From: Phellopilus nigrolimitatus | Lineage: Eukaryota > Basidiomycota > Agaricomycetes > Hymenochaetales > Hymenochaetaceae | Length of the DNA: 64,000 nt | Assembly: GCA_021029095.1 (NCBI GenBank) | Contig: JAJOHG010000063.1 | Span: 92,702 to 156,701, forward strand | Direction: 5' to 3' | Part shown: positions 32,081-43,767 of the stretch, in pieces | Layout: the number at the start of each line of letters is the position of its first letter | Numbering within the stretch: position 1 is the stretch's first letter | The notes under the pieces: model-generated | What the model was told of the DNA's origin: nothing | The model's database searches: none | What the model saw: only the letters and a program-made list of their open reading frames with translations | Program-made: the position numbers and the translations under genes

Positions 32081-33595
32081 TCAGAAACTTTCAAGATCAA
32101 GCGCTTTGGACGCAGTCTCCGCAAGGTAGATTGTCGTCTCTGCGAGTATGACGATACGCCCGTCGCCCGCAAGAACCATGTTCGAGGACGTCGTGCCGAG
32201 GAAGATCTTCCCGATGAGTTCGCCTGTCGGGTTCCACACCTGCACGCCATCGCCCGTCCCACAGTATACGTTCCCGTTCGCGTCGACCTGTATGCCATCC
32301 GGGATGCCGGTGTCGACGTACGCGAACACGCGTCGGTTCGCGAAGGCCTGCGTCGTGGGGTGGACGTCGAACGCGTATCTGACGGCGAGGAACGGAAAAT
32401 AAGAAAAAAGACAACATGGCATGTAAAATTGTCCTTACATCGTCGCGGGCTTGGTCTGGTTTGTCACGAAGCCCAGCGCACCCGTGTCCGTGCTTTGCAT
32501 ACGACGCACGTCAGTTCGCGCCTCGGTGCGCCCAGGGGACAATGCACTTACACAAACGCGGTTTTTCCGTCCCCGGTGAACGCAACTCCGTTGGGCAGGT
32601 CGAAGCCATCCGCGACGACGCGCAGCGAGCCCGTGTCGGGGTCGAGGCGGTACACATGGTTCGGGAGGGCCGGCACGGGCCGGAAGCCTTGCAAATATCC
32701 ATACCTGTCGAACCCTTCAGTCAGTTTCCTCTCGATGGCTTGCAACAAAAACAGCGGACTGACGTGACGTCCGTGAAAAAGACCTTCCCGCTCGTCGGGT
32801 GCACCTTAACGTCGTTGAGCGAGTTGAACTGCCGCCCGAAGAAGTTATCGACTAGCACGGTGACATTGTACGGCGGAGCCGGGTGCACGCGCACGAGACC
32901 CCCCGGGAGCGTGGGGCCCCGCCCTTCCGTAGTGAGCAGTATCTCTCCGCGGAAAGGCGTTCCGCCGTTCCCCATCTGGACCGAGTCGGCCAGCGGGATC
33001 TGTGGGCAGACGGCTGAGCAAGATTGGGGAAGGAAGAAGAACGACACGCACCTTCGTGTAATTCACGAGCCCGCCCGCCTTGATCGCAGGGTCTCCCAAC
33101 GATATTTTCGAGACCTGATTGTTCTGGTCCAAACCGCTCATGCCGAGCTTCCCCCCGGCGTTGCTCACGAAGAACACCTCGTCCGTCGCGGAGACCCACG
33201 TGGGCGCCTCGTGCGCGAACGCGAAGGACGCGTTTCGCGCGATCGCACGGACAGAAGGTGTCGGGCCGAGGATGTCGAGGAAGTCGCGCGAGAAGATCTG
33301 GAAGAACGGAGGCTGCGTGCCGGAAGGGTTGAACATCTGCGAGTCGTTGCGGAAGGACGCGGACGACGCGCCCAGGACGGCAAACGAGCGGGGGTCCACA
33401 AACTAAAGAGCGCGCGCGTTCAGTGTGATCGAAAACAAAATGGAGATGGGATGGGGAACGTACGACCGACTGAGGCGGGACGTCGAACCCGGACCTTCCG
33501 CTGCTCGAGTTCCCCGTACCATTTCCACCCGCCCCATTCGCGTGCTCGACCGCGAACAGCGCTGCTAACGCCGCAAGAACCACCGTGGCAACCAT
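32081..33595 (-). CDS. Secreted SMP-30/gluconolactonase-like enzyme L1, 407 aa
   Basis: Six exons: 33464-33595, 33052-33402, 32764-32999, 32552-32704, 32439-32492, 32081-32378, giving 408 codons with the stop. It starts MVATVVLAALAALFAVEHANG, a signal peptide, at the first ATG about 90 bp below a TATA box. Then come a Ser/Gly linker, FVDPRSFAVLGAS, EAPTWVSATDEVFFVSNAGG, FFGRQFNSLNDVKVHPTSGK with FFTDVTYG, VYRLDPDTGSLRVVADGF, LPNGVAFTGDGKTAFVTDTG and GIPDGIQVDANGNVY. These SLND, DLPNG and PDG motifs are typical of six-bladed propeller lactonases that bind a catalytic metal. The substrate is unknown. It pairs with L2 at 36296-38142 as a tandem duplicate. Confidence 0.88.
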
Positions 33596-33677
33596 GACCA
33601 GTGACAAGTTTGAGATTTCTGGCTTGGTGCTGGGATTCGCTGCTGAAAGCTGCCATTGACACAAGAGAGCCAGGCGA

Positions 33678-33688
33678 CATTATATACA
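33678..33688 (-). promoter_or_regulatory. TATA box of lactonase L1
   Basis: TATATAAT on the minus strand, about 90 bp upstream of the chosen start. The equivalent TATATAA is upstream of L2 (38250-38258), which supports starting both proteins at MVA(T/M) rather than at earlier in-frame codons. Confidence 0.55.
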
Positions 33689-34925
33689 AGCGGAAGGATA
33701 TACGACCGTGCACCCGCATGACCGTCTTAGCGAAGAGGCCAGAAGCTTACAAGTAATAATTAGCGCTGTGCGTTCTGTCGCACGTGTCGTAACCGGTGAT
33801 CGGATATCTGAGACGCGACGCGACGCGACTTGAAATGCTCACGTGATTATATAGGGTCGGGTGAGTGGGTCTATCTCCACTGATTCTCCAGCCAAACTTT
33901 GCGGCCCGTGCTCAACTAATTTTCCGGATGCTGCGAACTCCCTGTCAGCGAGTTAAGGAAGAGCAGAGTTTCCAGCATAATAAGCAGAGTAATGAGAGAC
34001 AGCACTCTCAAGAAAAAGACACGAGGACTGTACGTCTCAGAGTTCATAACAAAGCCATTTGAAGATTTGAAGAAATTTCGAGTTGTTGAATTCTGACCGC
34101 AGAATCGCAGCTGATCTTTCGATGTTGTCTTTTCTTCTTGATAGATTACGTAACGATCTCTCGCGTAACCGGAGACATCCTCTTCTCTTGATGCTTCATC
34201 CTTTTACTTAGCGGGGATGGTTTTGCTTGGTGGGGTCTGAGCAAAAACTCCTGAAACAACGTAAGCGCAGTCTTTTGCGCAGTCTGTGTTGTCGACTAAC
34301 CTAATACACAGGTAAGCTAGTTTAATGAAGAAAGTAAAAGCAGAATAGAAAAGGTATGATGTCGAGAGTTCGCCTCAGTCATCGCGAGGTGGTGCGAACG
34401 TCTTGAGGTGGGCGTAATGGTTTTCGGGCTTTCGGAAAGCCGTTTTACACAGCAAAAGAAAGGGGTCTCCCTCGCCAAACAACAAGACTGACATTATGTT
34501 TTACAGTAAAGACGCTGAACCTTTCAGCAGATTCTAACGGTAATGGTCTGACCAATGACCGTAGTGTGAGCGTCTATCACAATGGACAGTCTGTTGCTGA
34601 GGCTGCCGACTATTGCATTCAGCTGTCCCATGCCTCGAGTGCTTTTTTATCGTCTTCTTCCTGAAACCCCTTTCCTTCCTTTGCTCTGAAGGGGGGAGGG
34701 TGCTCACTGGTGCTATTTCCAGCCGCATTTCCACATCCCTAAGTCCATCCCAATAACAACTTTTGGAAGGTTCCTTGTGATCGACAGACCGTCTCGCGTC
34801 ATATCCTTACTCGAATTCGCCAGATTTTCACCATGTCTCGGGCTCGCTGAGATCAAGCTGAGATCGCTGCGAGATACAGTCTGTTAATGGATGGATATGC
34901 AGGTCATTGAACACTCTCCGTCAAC
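33689..34925. other. Intergenic with LTR-like repeat copy 2
   Basis: No gene supported. At about 34310-34470 the sequence matches part of the LTR-like repeat: the CCTCAGTCATCG...GTCTTGAGG hairpin and GGGCTTTCGGAAAGCCG. It is truncated compared with the copies at 12358 and 35805. Confidence 0.45.
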
Positions 34926-35471
34926 ATGGACGAGGCAGCCGTCGACAAAGCTGCCCTTCCGGAGGGTGCTTGCATCACCGCAGAGATCCCGAACACAGCC
35001 ATCGCCCTCCTCGGAGCAATTGTGAACAATCCTTATCGCCTCGCCCCACTCACTGCTGTCATCCGCGATGGCGCATCCGCAAGCGATGTACAATCTACGC
35101 ACCTGCGGTGTGCCTGCCTGTCGTTGCCGGCCAGACTGTCGAGCTGGTGAAAGTTGCACCTTAACTGAAGGGTCGTCTCTACCTCTTCAATCGCTTCCTC
35201 TCCCAGGTTCCAGGTAGCAACCCTCTATTCAAGTGGAATGCGCTGCAAGGCGGCACAGCGGAGTGGAACTGTGTTGGTATTAAACTCTGGCTGTGGGCCA
35301 AGTTCGAGGAGGAGTGCGTGAAGCTCAACAAAGTGCGCGAGGTCTTACAGACGGCGCTTGGCCGTGCGCGCCCTGTTGAATGCTCTGCCTGTGGTTGTTG
35401 TGTGTGCTCGTGTCCACATGCAGGAGGCAGGAATGTGAAACTCAGGTACATGTGCGGTTACAGATGGTTAT
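34926..35471 (+). pseudogene. Unknown gene relic in two frames
   Basis: A first frame reads NTAIALLGAIVNNPYRLAPL. A second overlaps as VVAGQTVELVKVAP. The long frame after a stop reads GRLYLFNRFLSQVPGSNPLF, then EWNCVGIKLWLWAKFEEECV, ending at a TAG near 35471. The pieces look protein-like, but frameshifts and a stop break them. I do not recognise the family. Its position between an LTR-like repeat and the second lactonase suggests an imported or decayed fragment. Confidence 0.35.
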
Positions 35472-35804
35472 AGAGGTTGGTCGCTCTTGGGAAGGACAGA
35501 CATGTGCACAATCAAGGACAGCTTGACGAACCGAAAGAATGAGCCAGCGAGAGCGGGGTGGGAATACAGTGCAGCGGGAACCATCCAGAATGTGCTTGCA
35601 TGCGTACACGTTTATTTCGCGCTTCTTTACGGGCGGCGGGCTGGGGCTTGGAGCATTCCACCATCTTTCATGGTTTTATTGCAATACAATATTGGATATC
35701 ATTCCTGACTACTACAACATCTGTTATCTAAGTAAGCAGTAGCATTTTCTTCCATCTCTGTCAATCAGCCTTGTCATTTACCATTTCTCCACTACTAGTA
35801 TGAG

Positions 35805-36179
35805 GTGAGTACATCTTGAGAAACGAAGGCGAAGCAAGCATAGCGGCAACTGTAGCTTTTTTCAGAGAATAAAGACCAGCTCGGAATTTGTCTGTGAGAG
35901 AATGCATATGCTCTTTTTATACTACTGGTTTTCTGGCTTTCGGAAAGCCGTTTTGCTGTACGGAAGAAAGGGGGGAGCGATAAAGAAGAGTAAAGACAAA
36001 TAAGGAGGACGGGGGACAATCTGAAGTAGTGCACGGACAACTGTTCAGCCGTGCACCAGCCAATCACGGCACGGTGAGCCTCGTGCTCGCGGAGCGGAGA
36101 CGCTGCGCTCGTGACGGCAAATCCGAGCACGCGACCGGTGCGCGCGCGGGACGGGGCTCCGCCAACTTGCGCTCCAACA
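35805..36179 (-). repeat. Solo-LTR-like repeat, copy 3
   Basis: Minus-strand relative of 12358-12735. It begins TGTTGGAGCGC at 36179, has an inverted CCAAT near 36060 and a TATA box (GTATAAAAAG) near 35915. It shares GGCTTTCGGAAAGCCGTTTT and the surrounding ~300 bp. Left end uncertain; no target duplication found. Confidence 0.45.
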
Positions 36180-36295
36180 CACTTGCTTAAATTACTTACA
36201 TACAGCCAACTTGTCGAAACTAGCCGTCTTCTCCTGCTCCGCATCTTTTCTCAGTGTTATACAATTTCAGCATACACTCAGCAACTTCTCTCCCC

Positions 36296-38142
36296 TTAGA
36301 AACTTCCAAGATCAAGCGCTTTCGCCGCAATCTCCGCGAGGTAGACCGCCGTCTCCGCGAGGACAACGATGCGCCCGTTCCCTGCGAAGACCATATTCGA
36401 CGACGTCGTGCCGAGAAATATCTTCCCGATGAGCTCGCCGGAGGGGTTCCATACCTTCGTTTTTAATTTCGCGTATTAATCGTAGGGGTACACAATATGG
36501 AAGAAGCAGAAGACACACCTGCACGCCGTCACCCGTCCCAGAGTATACGTTCCCCGCCGCGTCGAGCTGGATGCCGTCCGGGATGCCGGTGTCAGTGTAC
36601 GCGAACACGCGCCGGTTCACGAAGGCCTGCGTCGTCGGGTGCACGTCGAACGCGTATCTGTCGGCAGGTAAATAAGCGCACGGGGAGAGAAAACGCAGTG
36701 TGCAGTGCACGCACATCGTCGCGGGTGCGGTCTGGTTCACCCCGAGGAAGCCGCCCTGCGCGCCCGTGTCTGTACTGTACATGCAGACGCGCCTCAGTCT
36801 CTCGCTGCGACGCGCGATGGGCCGTTACTCACACGAACGCGGTCTTACCGTCCCCGGAGAACGCGACGCCATTGCACCGGTCGAAGCCGTCCGCAACGAC
36901 GCGCAGCGAGCCCGTGTCGGGGTCGAGGCGGTACACCTGGTTGGGGAGCGCGGGCAGGGGGCGGAAATGGCCCAGGAATCCATACCTGGCGCTTCAGTCA
37001 GCCTTCTCTCGATGGCTTGGGACAGAAACAGCGGACTGACGTGACGTCCGTGAAGAAGACCTTTCCGCTCGTCGGGTGCACCTTGAGATCGTTGAGCGAA
37101 TTGAACTGCCGTCCGAAGAAGTTGTCGAGCAGCACTGTGCTGTTGTATGGCGGCGCCGGGTGCACGCGCACGAGGCTCGGCGGAAGCGGCCCTCGCCCAG
37201 AGGTAGCCAGCAGGATCTCCCCGCGGAAGGGCGTGCCGCCGTTCGTCATCTGGATCGCGTCGTCGAGTGGAACCTATTTATTAACATACTTTAGTGATTG
37301 AGCTGCAGAAGGGGGGAAAAAAAGACTGGACCGGGAGGGACCAGGTATCGAGAGAGGCGCGAAGCGAGACGGTCTGTAAGATAATGTAGGATTGGAAAGG
37401 AGGGGCTTGAAAAGTTTATGTTTTCCACATAAATTTCACAACATAATTGTAGACCGCATCTTCTGCGCATAACGAAGTTGGAAATAGAATAGACCGACTT
37501 TGACAAAAAAAGGAAGATAGATTGAAGAGGTTACGTTCAACGCAAGTTCTCGAGCTCCAAAACTCTTTGCTATCTTCCAGACCAGTCTAGTAGTGACAAG
37601 AGACGCACCTCTGTGAAATTGACGAGACCACCGGCCTTGATGGCAGGATCTCCCAGCGCAATCTTCGAGACCTGGTTGTTATGCTCGAGGTCGCTCATGC
37701 CGAGCGCCCCGCCGTCGTTGCTCGCGAAGAACACCTCGTCCGTCGCGGGGATCCACACGGGCGCCTCGTGTGCGAACGCGAAGGACGCGTTGCGCGCGAT
37801 CGCGCGGAGCGACGGCGTGGGGCCGAGGACGTCAAGGAAGTCACGCGAGAAGATCTGGAAGAAAGGCGGTGTGGTTCCGGAGGGGTTGAAGAACTGCGAG
37901 TCGTTGCGGAAGGACGCAGACGACGCGCCGAGGACGGCGAACGAGCGAGGGTCTACGAACTACATGGCACGCGTTATTCTTTTACATTAAAGCTGAAGAT
38001 GAGAGATGGGACGTACGACAGATTGGGGTGGGAGGTCAAACCCTCCGCTGGTCGTGTTCCCCGTACCAGCTCCGCGTGCCCCGCCCGAATATTCGACCGC
38101 AAACAGCGCCGAAAGCGCCGCGAGTATCAGCATAGCGACCAT
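36296..38142 (-). CDS. Secreted SMP-30/gluconolactonase-like enzyme L2, 406 aa
   Basis: Seven exons: 38017-38142, 37609-37959, 37041-37273, 36833-36985, 36715-36774, 36519-36657, 36296-36454, giving 407 codons with the stop. Signal peptide MVAMLILAALSALFAVEY. The same propeller motifs as L1 are present: EAPVWIPATDEVFFASNDGG, FNSLNDLKVHPTSGKVFFTD, CNGVAFSGDGKTAFVTDTG (Cys where L1 has Pro), GIPDGIQLDAAGNVY. It differs from L1 by one extra intron (36455-36518) within VQV-WNP and by a third exon boundary intron of 335 bp (37274-37608) versus 52 bp in L1. It appears intact. The tandem pair probably arose by local duplication with later spread of repeats between them. Confidence 0.88.
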
Positions 38143-41100
38143 GAATGCTGACGAGTTTGAACTGTGAGGTTGGGTGCTGGGGGTCGGCTCAGGACTCGTT
38201 TTCTCCTCGCCCTTCGCTGCTGAGAGCTGCCGAACAGTAGGTCAGGCGGCGTTATATAGGAACAGTAATTATACGACGCACCGGGCCAGAGCTAGCGTTG
38301 ACACCTGAGCTCATGAATGGTAGTGAGAAGCCAGAAGCGCGCAGACCGTGCCGGATTATAGCTTGTCTTTAGACACTTTAGACACGGCCGTGAACGTGCA
38401 CGTCGTCCGCCTTGGCCACATGACCATCCTCCAGCAGCGAGTGCTCTGCTCGTCGTCGACAATGAAGTTCAACCCCCGAGTACCTTGGCGAAGGCGTGCA
38501 ATCAACTTGAAAATATCGCGAATCTCTTGTTTGAAGTCGACATCGTTTGGAATCGAAGTTGAACTTCTGCCGTGCCAGCGCTTGGAACGCGGCTTGCTGT
38601 TGACATCGACGTCGACGCTGCAGGACGAACCTCGAGATGCTGGGTCAACTCTTACTCTTCGATGACAGTCCCGATTACTTTGACTGTCAGAGGCTTGCTC
38701 ACATAGACTGCATAGAAGAGTTGGACTAGACGAAGTACGAGACTGAGCATGATTTTGCCCCCGACGGACTGCAGTGAAGCATCAATTCCCTACGCATCGC
38801 ACGCCCCAGTACGTCCCATTGCTTTCAAAAAATTCACTTGTATAAACAGGTTATACAGGCTCGGACTTCCAGCGCGTTTGAAGGAGTGTGCGTTTTCTTC
38901 TCATTAGGTCTTGAAAATCTCACCCATTCATGTTCGATGCGTCCAACGCGTCCCCAACCCTTCTTCCAAACAAATCCTCTCGCATGAAAGACATTTCCTT
39001 TCCGCGTGCCGGATCCTTTGTCTATTATTCATAGGACAGGCCGTGTAAAGTGCAAACGCAACATTCCAGAAGTCGCGTTTAAAAGCTCGAATTACTCAGG
39101 CGTTCGCACCATGCAGTTTGTCTGATTATCCAAGTCCTCATCCGGTCTCGCCTTCAAAATCCGAGCCATCAAGGAGCTGTATTTTGTCTCGCATTAAATC
39201 GACCAGGATATCGACCCGCTCATGAGCTCGACAGGCTTGTGCCATCTGGAATACAAAATTGTGACATGATAACTTGGAAAATCAGGCCTTTTCTGTTGAA
39301 ACTCGAACGTCTCGGATCCCGCATCTTTTGTCTTCCTCGCATACAGTTCGTGAGCATGGGAATATATACTTATGGCGTTGAAGTATGCGATAATGATGGC
39401 ATCTACTGCCGCGATAAGGGGGCAAGTAACCCGATAGACGCGTTCTTTTCCTGACTCTTCCCTCGCTAATACATGTGCCTTTGATATGTGTTCATTCCGC
39501 TGCTTTTGCACCCGCATGCGAAGTTCAAGACGAAACTTGGTGAGTAATGGAGAGTCGTCGTGATGTCCGTTGATGAATTTGATGTCTAGAATGCGGTATC
39601 GGAACAATTGACTTCGCGTTTCGCCGATAGGATGATTGATTTCGCCCATCTGTATGATCAAGGGCACCTTACCATTAATTCAGCCCAACTTCGCGCTTCT
39701 AAAGACGCCTCATAACTGCGCGATAAGGAATTTGACTTGTGACTAAATCCCGCTATCGCTCCCGGACCTGGGCCTGAGTCTCAAGGTAAAAATCAAATCA
39801 GCACTTCACCCCTGTACCTGCGCGCTTCATCTTACACTTTTGTTCCTTGTTCGTTGACTCACAGGATGTCGCGCGGAACATCTCCAGGTGAAACGTATGA
39901 ACAAGACTGACAAGGACGTACGATCGTAACGTCCGACAATCCATGTGCTTTTTTCTTGCTCATATCAAAATAAACGCCATCTTCTTGAGCCCACAAGCTT
40001 CCTTATTGCGTGCCTCTCGCAGATACCTAGTCTAGGGTCTTCTATTTGTGTCACAGTCGTCAATTTACGATATTTTTGCTCTCGGCGTGAAAGAATATTT
40101 GTAGATATCAATATATGTACAATTGCCTAGCACTCGAAGTACCAGTATATGCGCTGGAAAAATCTTCTGTAATCGCACATGGGGGGAAGGAAAGAAAGAG
40201 AGAAACAATGGGATAATGATTACGTCGGCCTAGTTTACGCAAAGATATAGAAAATAAACCATGGCGGCATGAACGGGTGTGAAGTATAAGATGATGCTCG
40301 AGACCATGAACTATGCTGTAGAGAGGCCAAATGAGCAATGGATCCTTGCGGCCGCCACCACTCAGCAAATTGTCAAAGACCTACTGCGAGTACCAACAAG
40401 AGAAGCATGAGTATAGGCGTAGGCAGGATGCCATTGATGATCGAGTCCTCAGGCAATGATCCTGGTGAGCAGAAGTAAACAGAAAAATAAATGAACTAGA
40501 TGCGAGGGCTGCAAGAAACATATAGACGAAGCGTAACTCAACAGCGAGCTCTTGTCAAGCACCGCAGCCATGGCCGTTGTTGTCATCGCCTTTCGCCAGC
40601 TACGAGGAGCTCAGGCTGGGGCTAAACAGGCAGGTGCATACATATGATATCAGCAGCCCTCCTTTTATACCCCTCGAATTTCATAGTATTGCTGATTACT
40701 CAGCTCAAACGAACCGTAAGCGTGATGCCCGGTTATACATCGCAGAAACCGGTTACACCGTCGCGGCATGTGCGTAAATGCGAATGCTGTGATTACGAGA
40801 TTTAAATCAATATTAACTTTATTGAAGCAGATCTCTAAGATGAGCCGAATTTTTCTCTTAATGGACAGAGAAGCATTGGCGCTGGAAATAGATAAGCTCA
40901 CGTTGGTTTCGTCGAATTGCATGGCTAGCCACAGTCTCCGGACACACAATTTCCCCAAATGGAACGGACTTCCAAATGCATTACACACGCCACCGAACTT
41001 GAGCATGTGGTTATCTGCAGCGTTCAAAAATGTTGGCAGGGGAAGTATCATAGAGGTATATCACACGCACAAGTTTATACGTACTCAGTGAATGATCCGA

Positions 41101-42359
41101 TACTGTCATTTCAACTCTGAGACTCCGAATCCATACCAGGTGTGTGGGTTGCTGTTCTTTCCGTTGACCCGTATCCACGGAACTGAACCGCCAGATTATA
41201 TCGGAACCAAGTTCTAGTTTTAGAAATTCGACGAATGTGTTTCTCGGTCGCGGATGATCGGATCTCCACAAAAACCCGCCCGCGATTGCTCTCATTGTGG
41301 TTCAGAACGCTAGAAGCATGTGCGGCCAGCCTATTGCAGTGCAATTGACAGCCATTTCTCGCAAATTCCCGATGACATTCCAAAGACTTAAACTTGCGCT
41401 ACTTACTGGAGGTAAACTAGAAAGTAAGTTATTACCGTGAGTTTTCGCGGGAGGAGCCTTGGTGCGTATGTCCTTGAATTTATCTTGTTGTCACCCAGGC
41501 GTTTCCATCCAAAGCTGACTGATGTGCTTCCTTCATTCAGTTGACGCTCAAGATCTTCGCCCGCGCATTAGTCTCCCGCGATGAATCGAAAATGCCGAAA
41601 CAATTAGCGACGTGATGTTCCATCTCAAGTTGATCTTGGAAGCATAAACGTTCTACGGCATGATTTGTGCCTTCGTCTCCGCTCTTTTTGCGATAACGGA
41701 GATCTCGACAACGCTCATATATTGCTTCTCTGGATTCTTCGGAGAACCCTTGAGTACGCATGTTTCCGCGACTGTGCCGCATCCCGCATTCTCTATCCGA
41801 GTTTCTGCACAGTAGATAACACGTTCAAAGATCGTCTCTCTCGAATGGGCCTCCTCCATCAAAAAATCTTTCCTAGCAGTCAATGATCATCCGCGCGACC
41901 GACATTCGACAGTGCATGCACACATCCTCGTGTCGCTGGTGCGTGTTTGACATCAAGCTTGTTGTGGTTCTCAGAATTTGTCTAATCAGTAGTCTTCCAA
42001 TATAATGCAGCCCAGCGCACAAGAGCCGAGCACCTGGACCCTTTCGGCTTCGCGGGAAGCCGATGGTACCCTGGCACAGCCGTAGTGGGTATCGCTGATA
42101 GTGAGGGCTTGAGTGGCCTCCTTTGGTTGTAATATCCATCCGACTCGGTATCGCTCACTCGTTAAAATCATTTTAAAAATATGTCTAGTGCTTTCAAATA
42201 ATTTAAAACATGCTAACGATCCCGAAAGTAAGTGAACTATTTGTGGAGGATAGAGACTCGTAAATTTGCAGACCGTATGAAGTAAATGCTCACGAACCTT
42301 CAGGACGCCTGACATAGGACTATAGATGTACAAGCCCTTGCAAAGTTATGAAATAAAAC
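38143..42359. other. 4.2-kb region with only weak gene candidates
   Basis: A TATA-like box for L2 lies at 38250-38258. A minus-strand open stretch at about 38356-38640 reads DVDFKQEIRDIFKLIARLRQ and ends KVSKDKL, protein-like but without a start. Another minus-strand frame at 39194-39667 has no family match. Near 40380-40680 (minus) a TATAAAAG box precedes short exons that can be joined to SLPEDSIINGILPTPILMLL plus a hydrophobic end, like a GPI or tail-anchor signal; this is speculative. The remainder shows nothing. Confidence 0.25.
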
Positions 42360-42760
42360 TTCATTACGCTACCATATGTTCCTCCGCTATCATCGGGGTC
42401 GACTTCGGGTGGATTGCCATACTCATGTCCCGCACTTTTCGACTCCTGGATAAACGGGGCCTATTACTCACATAAAATAAACTGGAAGAGCACTTCCGAG
42501 GAGGCATCATGATCGAGCTGCGGATGAACCGGGATGACGGGAAGGCTCTTTGATATTCCTTGCCTCGCGAACCTCTAAATCTGGTTCCTTGGGTTCGACA
42601 AGTGTGCCTCCAAGGAATGTTGAAGATCTCCATTCCGTCCCGTACTGTGCTTCACGAATAGACTTGAGTTTGGTATGCGTGGATGATCGGCAGCGAGAAA
42701 CGAAAGAACAGCGCATCACGAACACGTTACGTCACGCGATTGTTACAAGCTCCAAAGAAA
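42360..42760 (-). pseudogene. FunK1-related kinase fragment A (5' exon remnant)
   Basis: Reads FARQGISKSLPVIPVHPQLD and LFQFIL, then a GTGAG donor. This matches the exon before the kinase C-lobe in fragments B (49468-50480) and C (61759-62560). The frame of the preceding GGTLVEPKEPDLEV stretch differs, so there is a frameshift. The C-lobe itself is missing. It lies downstream of zinc-finger gene A on the same strand. Confidence 0.5.
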
Positions 42761-42815
42761 TCACATTTGATACAGCCCTTGATCGAAATCCATTCTGTTT
42801 CTACAATGTGTAATA

Positions 42816-43611
42816 CAGTCATTCACCGGTCAATGGGACACCAAATCGCCATCGCGAACTCAACCACATGTTTCCCCTTTTTCACGAAACAAAAAATACT
42901 GGAAGGTAAACAAACTACTTTAGAATGTCCTTACAGAATTTTGTGTAAAATAAAGGAGATATGAAAGAGATATAGTGAAAACAAAAAGTTGTGACGTTTT
43001 TGCTCCTCACCGCTCAATGGGACAGTAGCTTTCCCACGACCCTTACCACAATAGTAGAGTAACTACGGGTGGTACTGGCCACCAAATAATATGGTAAGTG
43101 CATGTACTGGTAGCTACAGATGTCCTCTTCGTGAATATGCCTCTAACCATGGATTTATATAATGTTGAATAATTAAATTGTCTTCGAAGCCATCTAGGAC
43201 ACATATGGGACTTCTGTAACACCTGTGACCTCTTGATAGGATAGAGCATATATACTGTCATTCTCAAGATCTGTTCAGATTCTCCTTCATATAATGTCAT
43301 GTTTATGTTACAGACATATTCTCCTCTCATTATATGAAAAATCAGTGTAGATTCAAAGGGAGAAAATTTGTGCAGAAGGCAGAATGTATTGTGTTACACC
43401 AAGTTGCAGTTACCATTTTAGTACGATTTGACTGTATTTTGAGCATTTCTCAAGCAATACTGAGCCTGGCTGGCTCACACTTGGTATACAGTACTTTGAC
43501 ATGCATTCAAGCTCGAAATCGCAAAATTAATTGGAAAAAACGGTTGAGAAATGGGTGTTTTAGGCGGGTGTCCCATTGAGTGGTGATGTCCCATTGACCG
43601 GTGAATGACTG
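42816..43611. mobile_element. 796-bp Tc1/mariner-pogo-type MITE with TA target duplication
   Basis: The ends are inverted CAGTCATTCACCGGTCAATG and continue GGGAC; a TA lies at each side. The CAGT tip, TA duplication and lack of coding capacity fit a non-autonomous Tc1/mariner (pogo/Fot1-like) element. Further CAATGGGAC words occur inside both subterminal regions. The paralogous segment at about 62635-62655 has the same flanks with a single TA and no element, which shows the insertion directly. Confidence 0.88.
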
Positions 43612-43767
43612 TATTACAAATAATTAAAAATAAAGATGAAGAGATCAACCAATACAAATTCTACCCGTACAAATACGTAACGCTGACTGGAGTTCAACGG
43701 AGGGATGGTTGGAATGCCGTGAAGGGGAAAAACATTTCAGACAAAGTACTTCTCGCGTGTTTCTCTC

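Noticed and set aside
32081..38142. Biosynthetic gene cluster built on the two lactonases
   Set aside because: They are tandem duplicates with repeats between them, and no backbone synthase, P450 or transporter is nearby.
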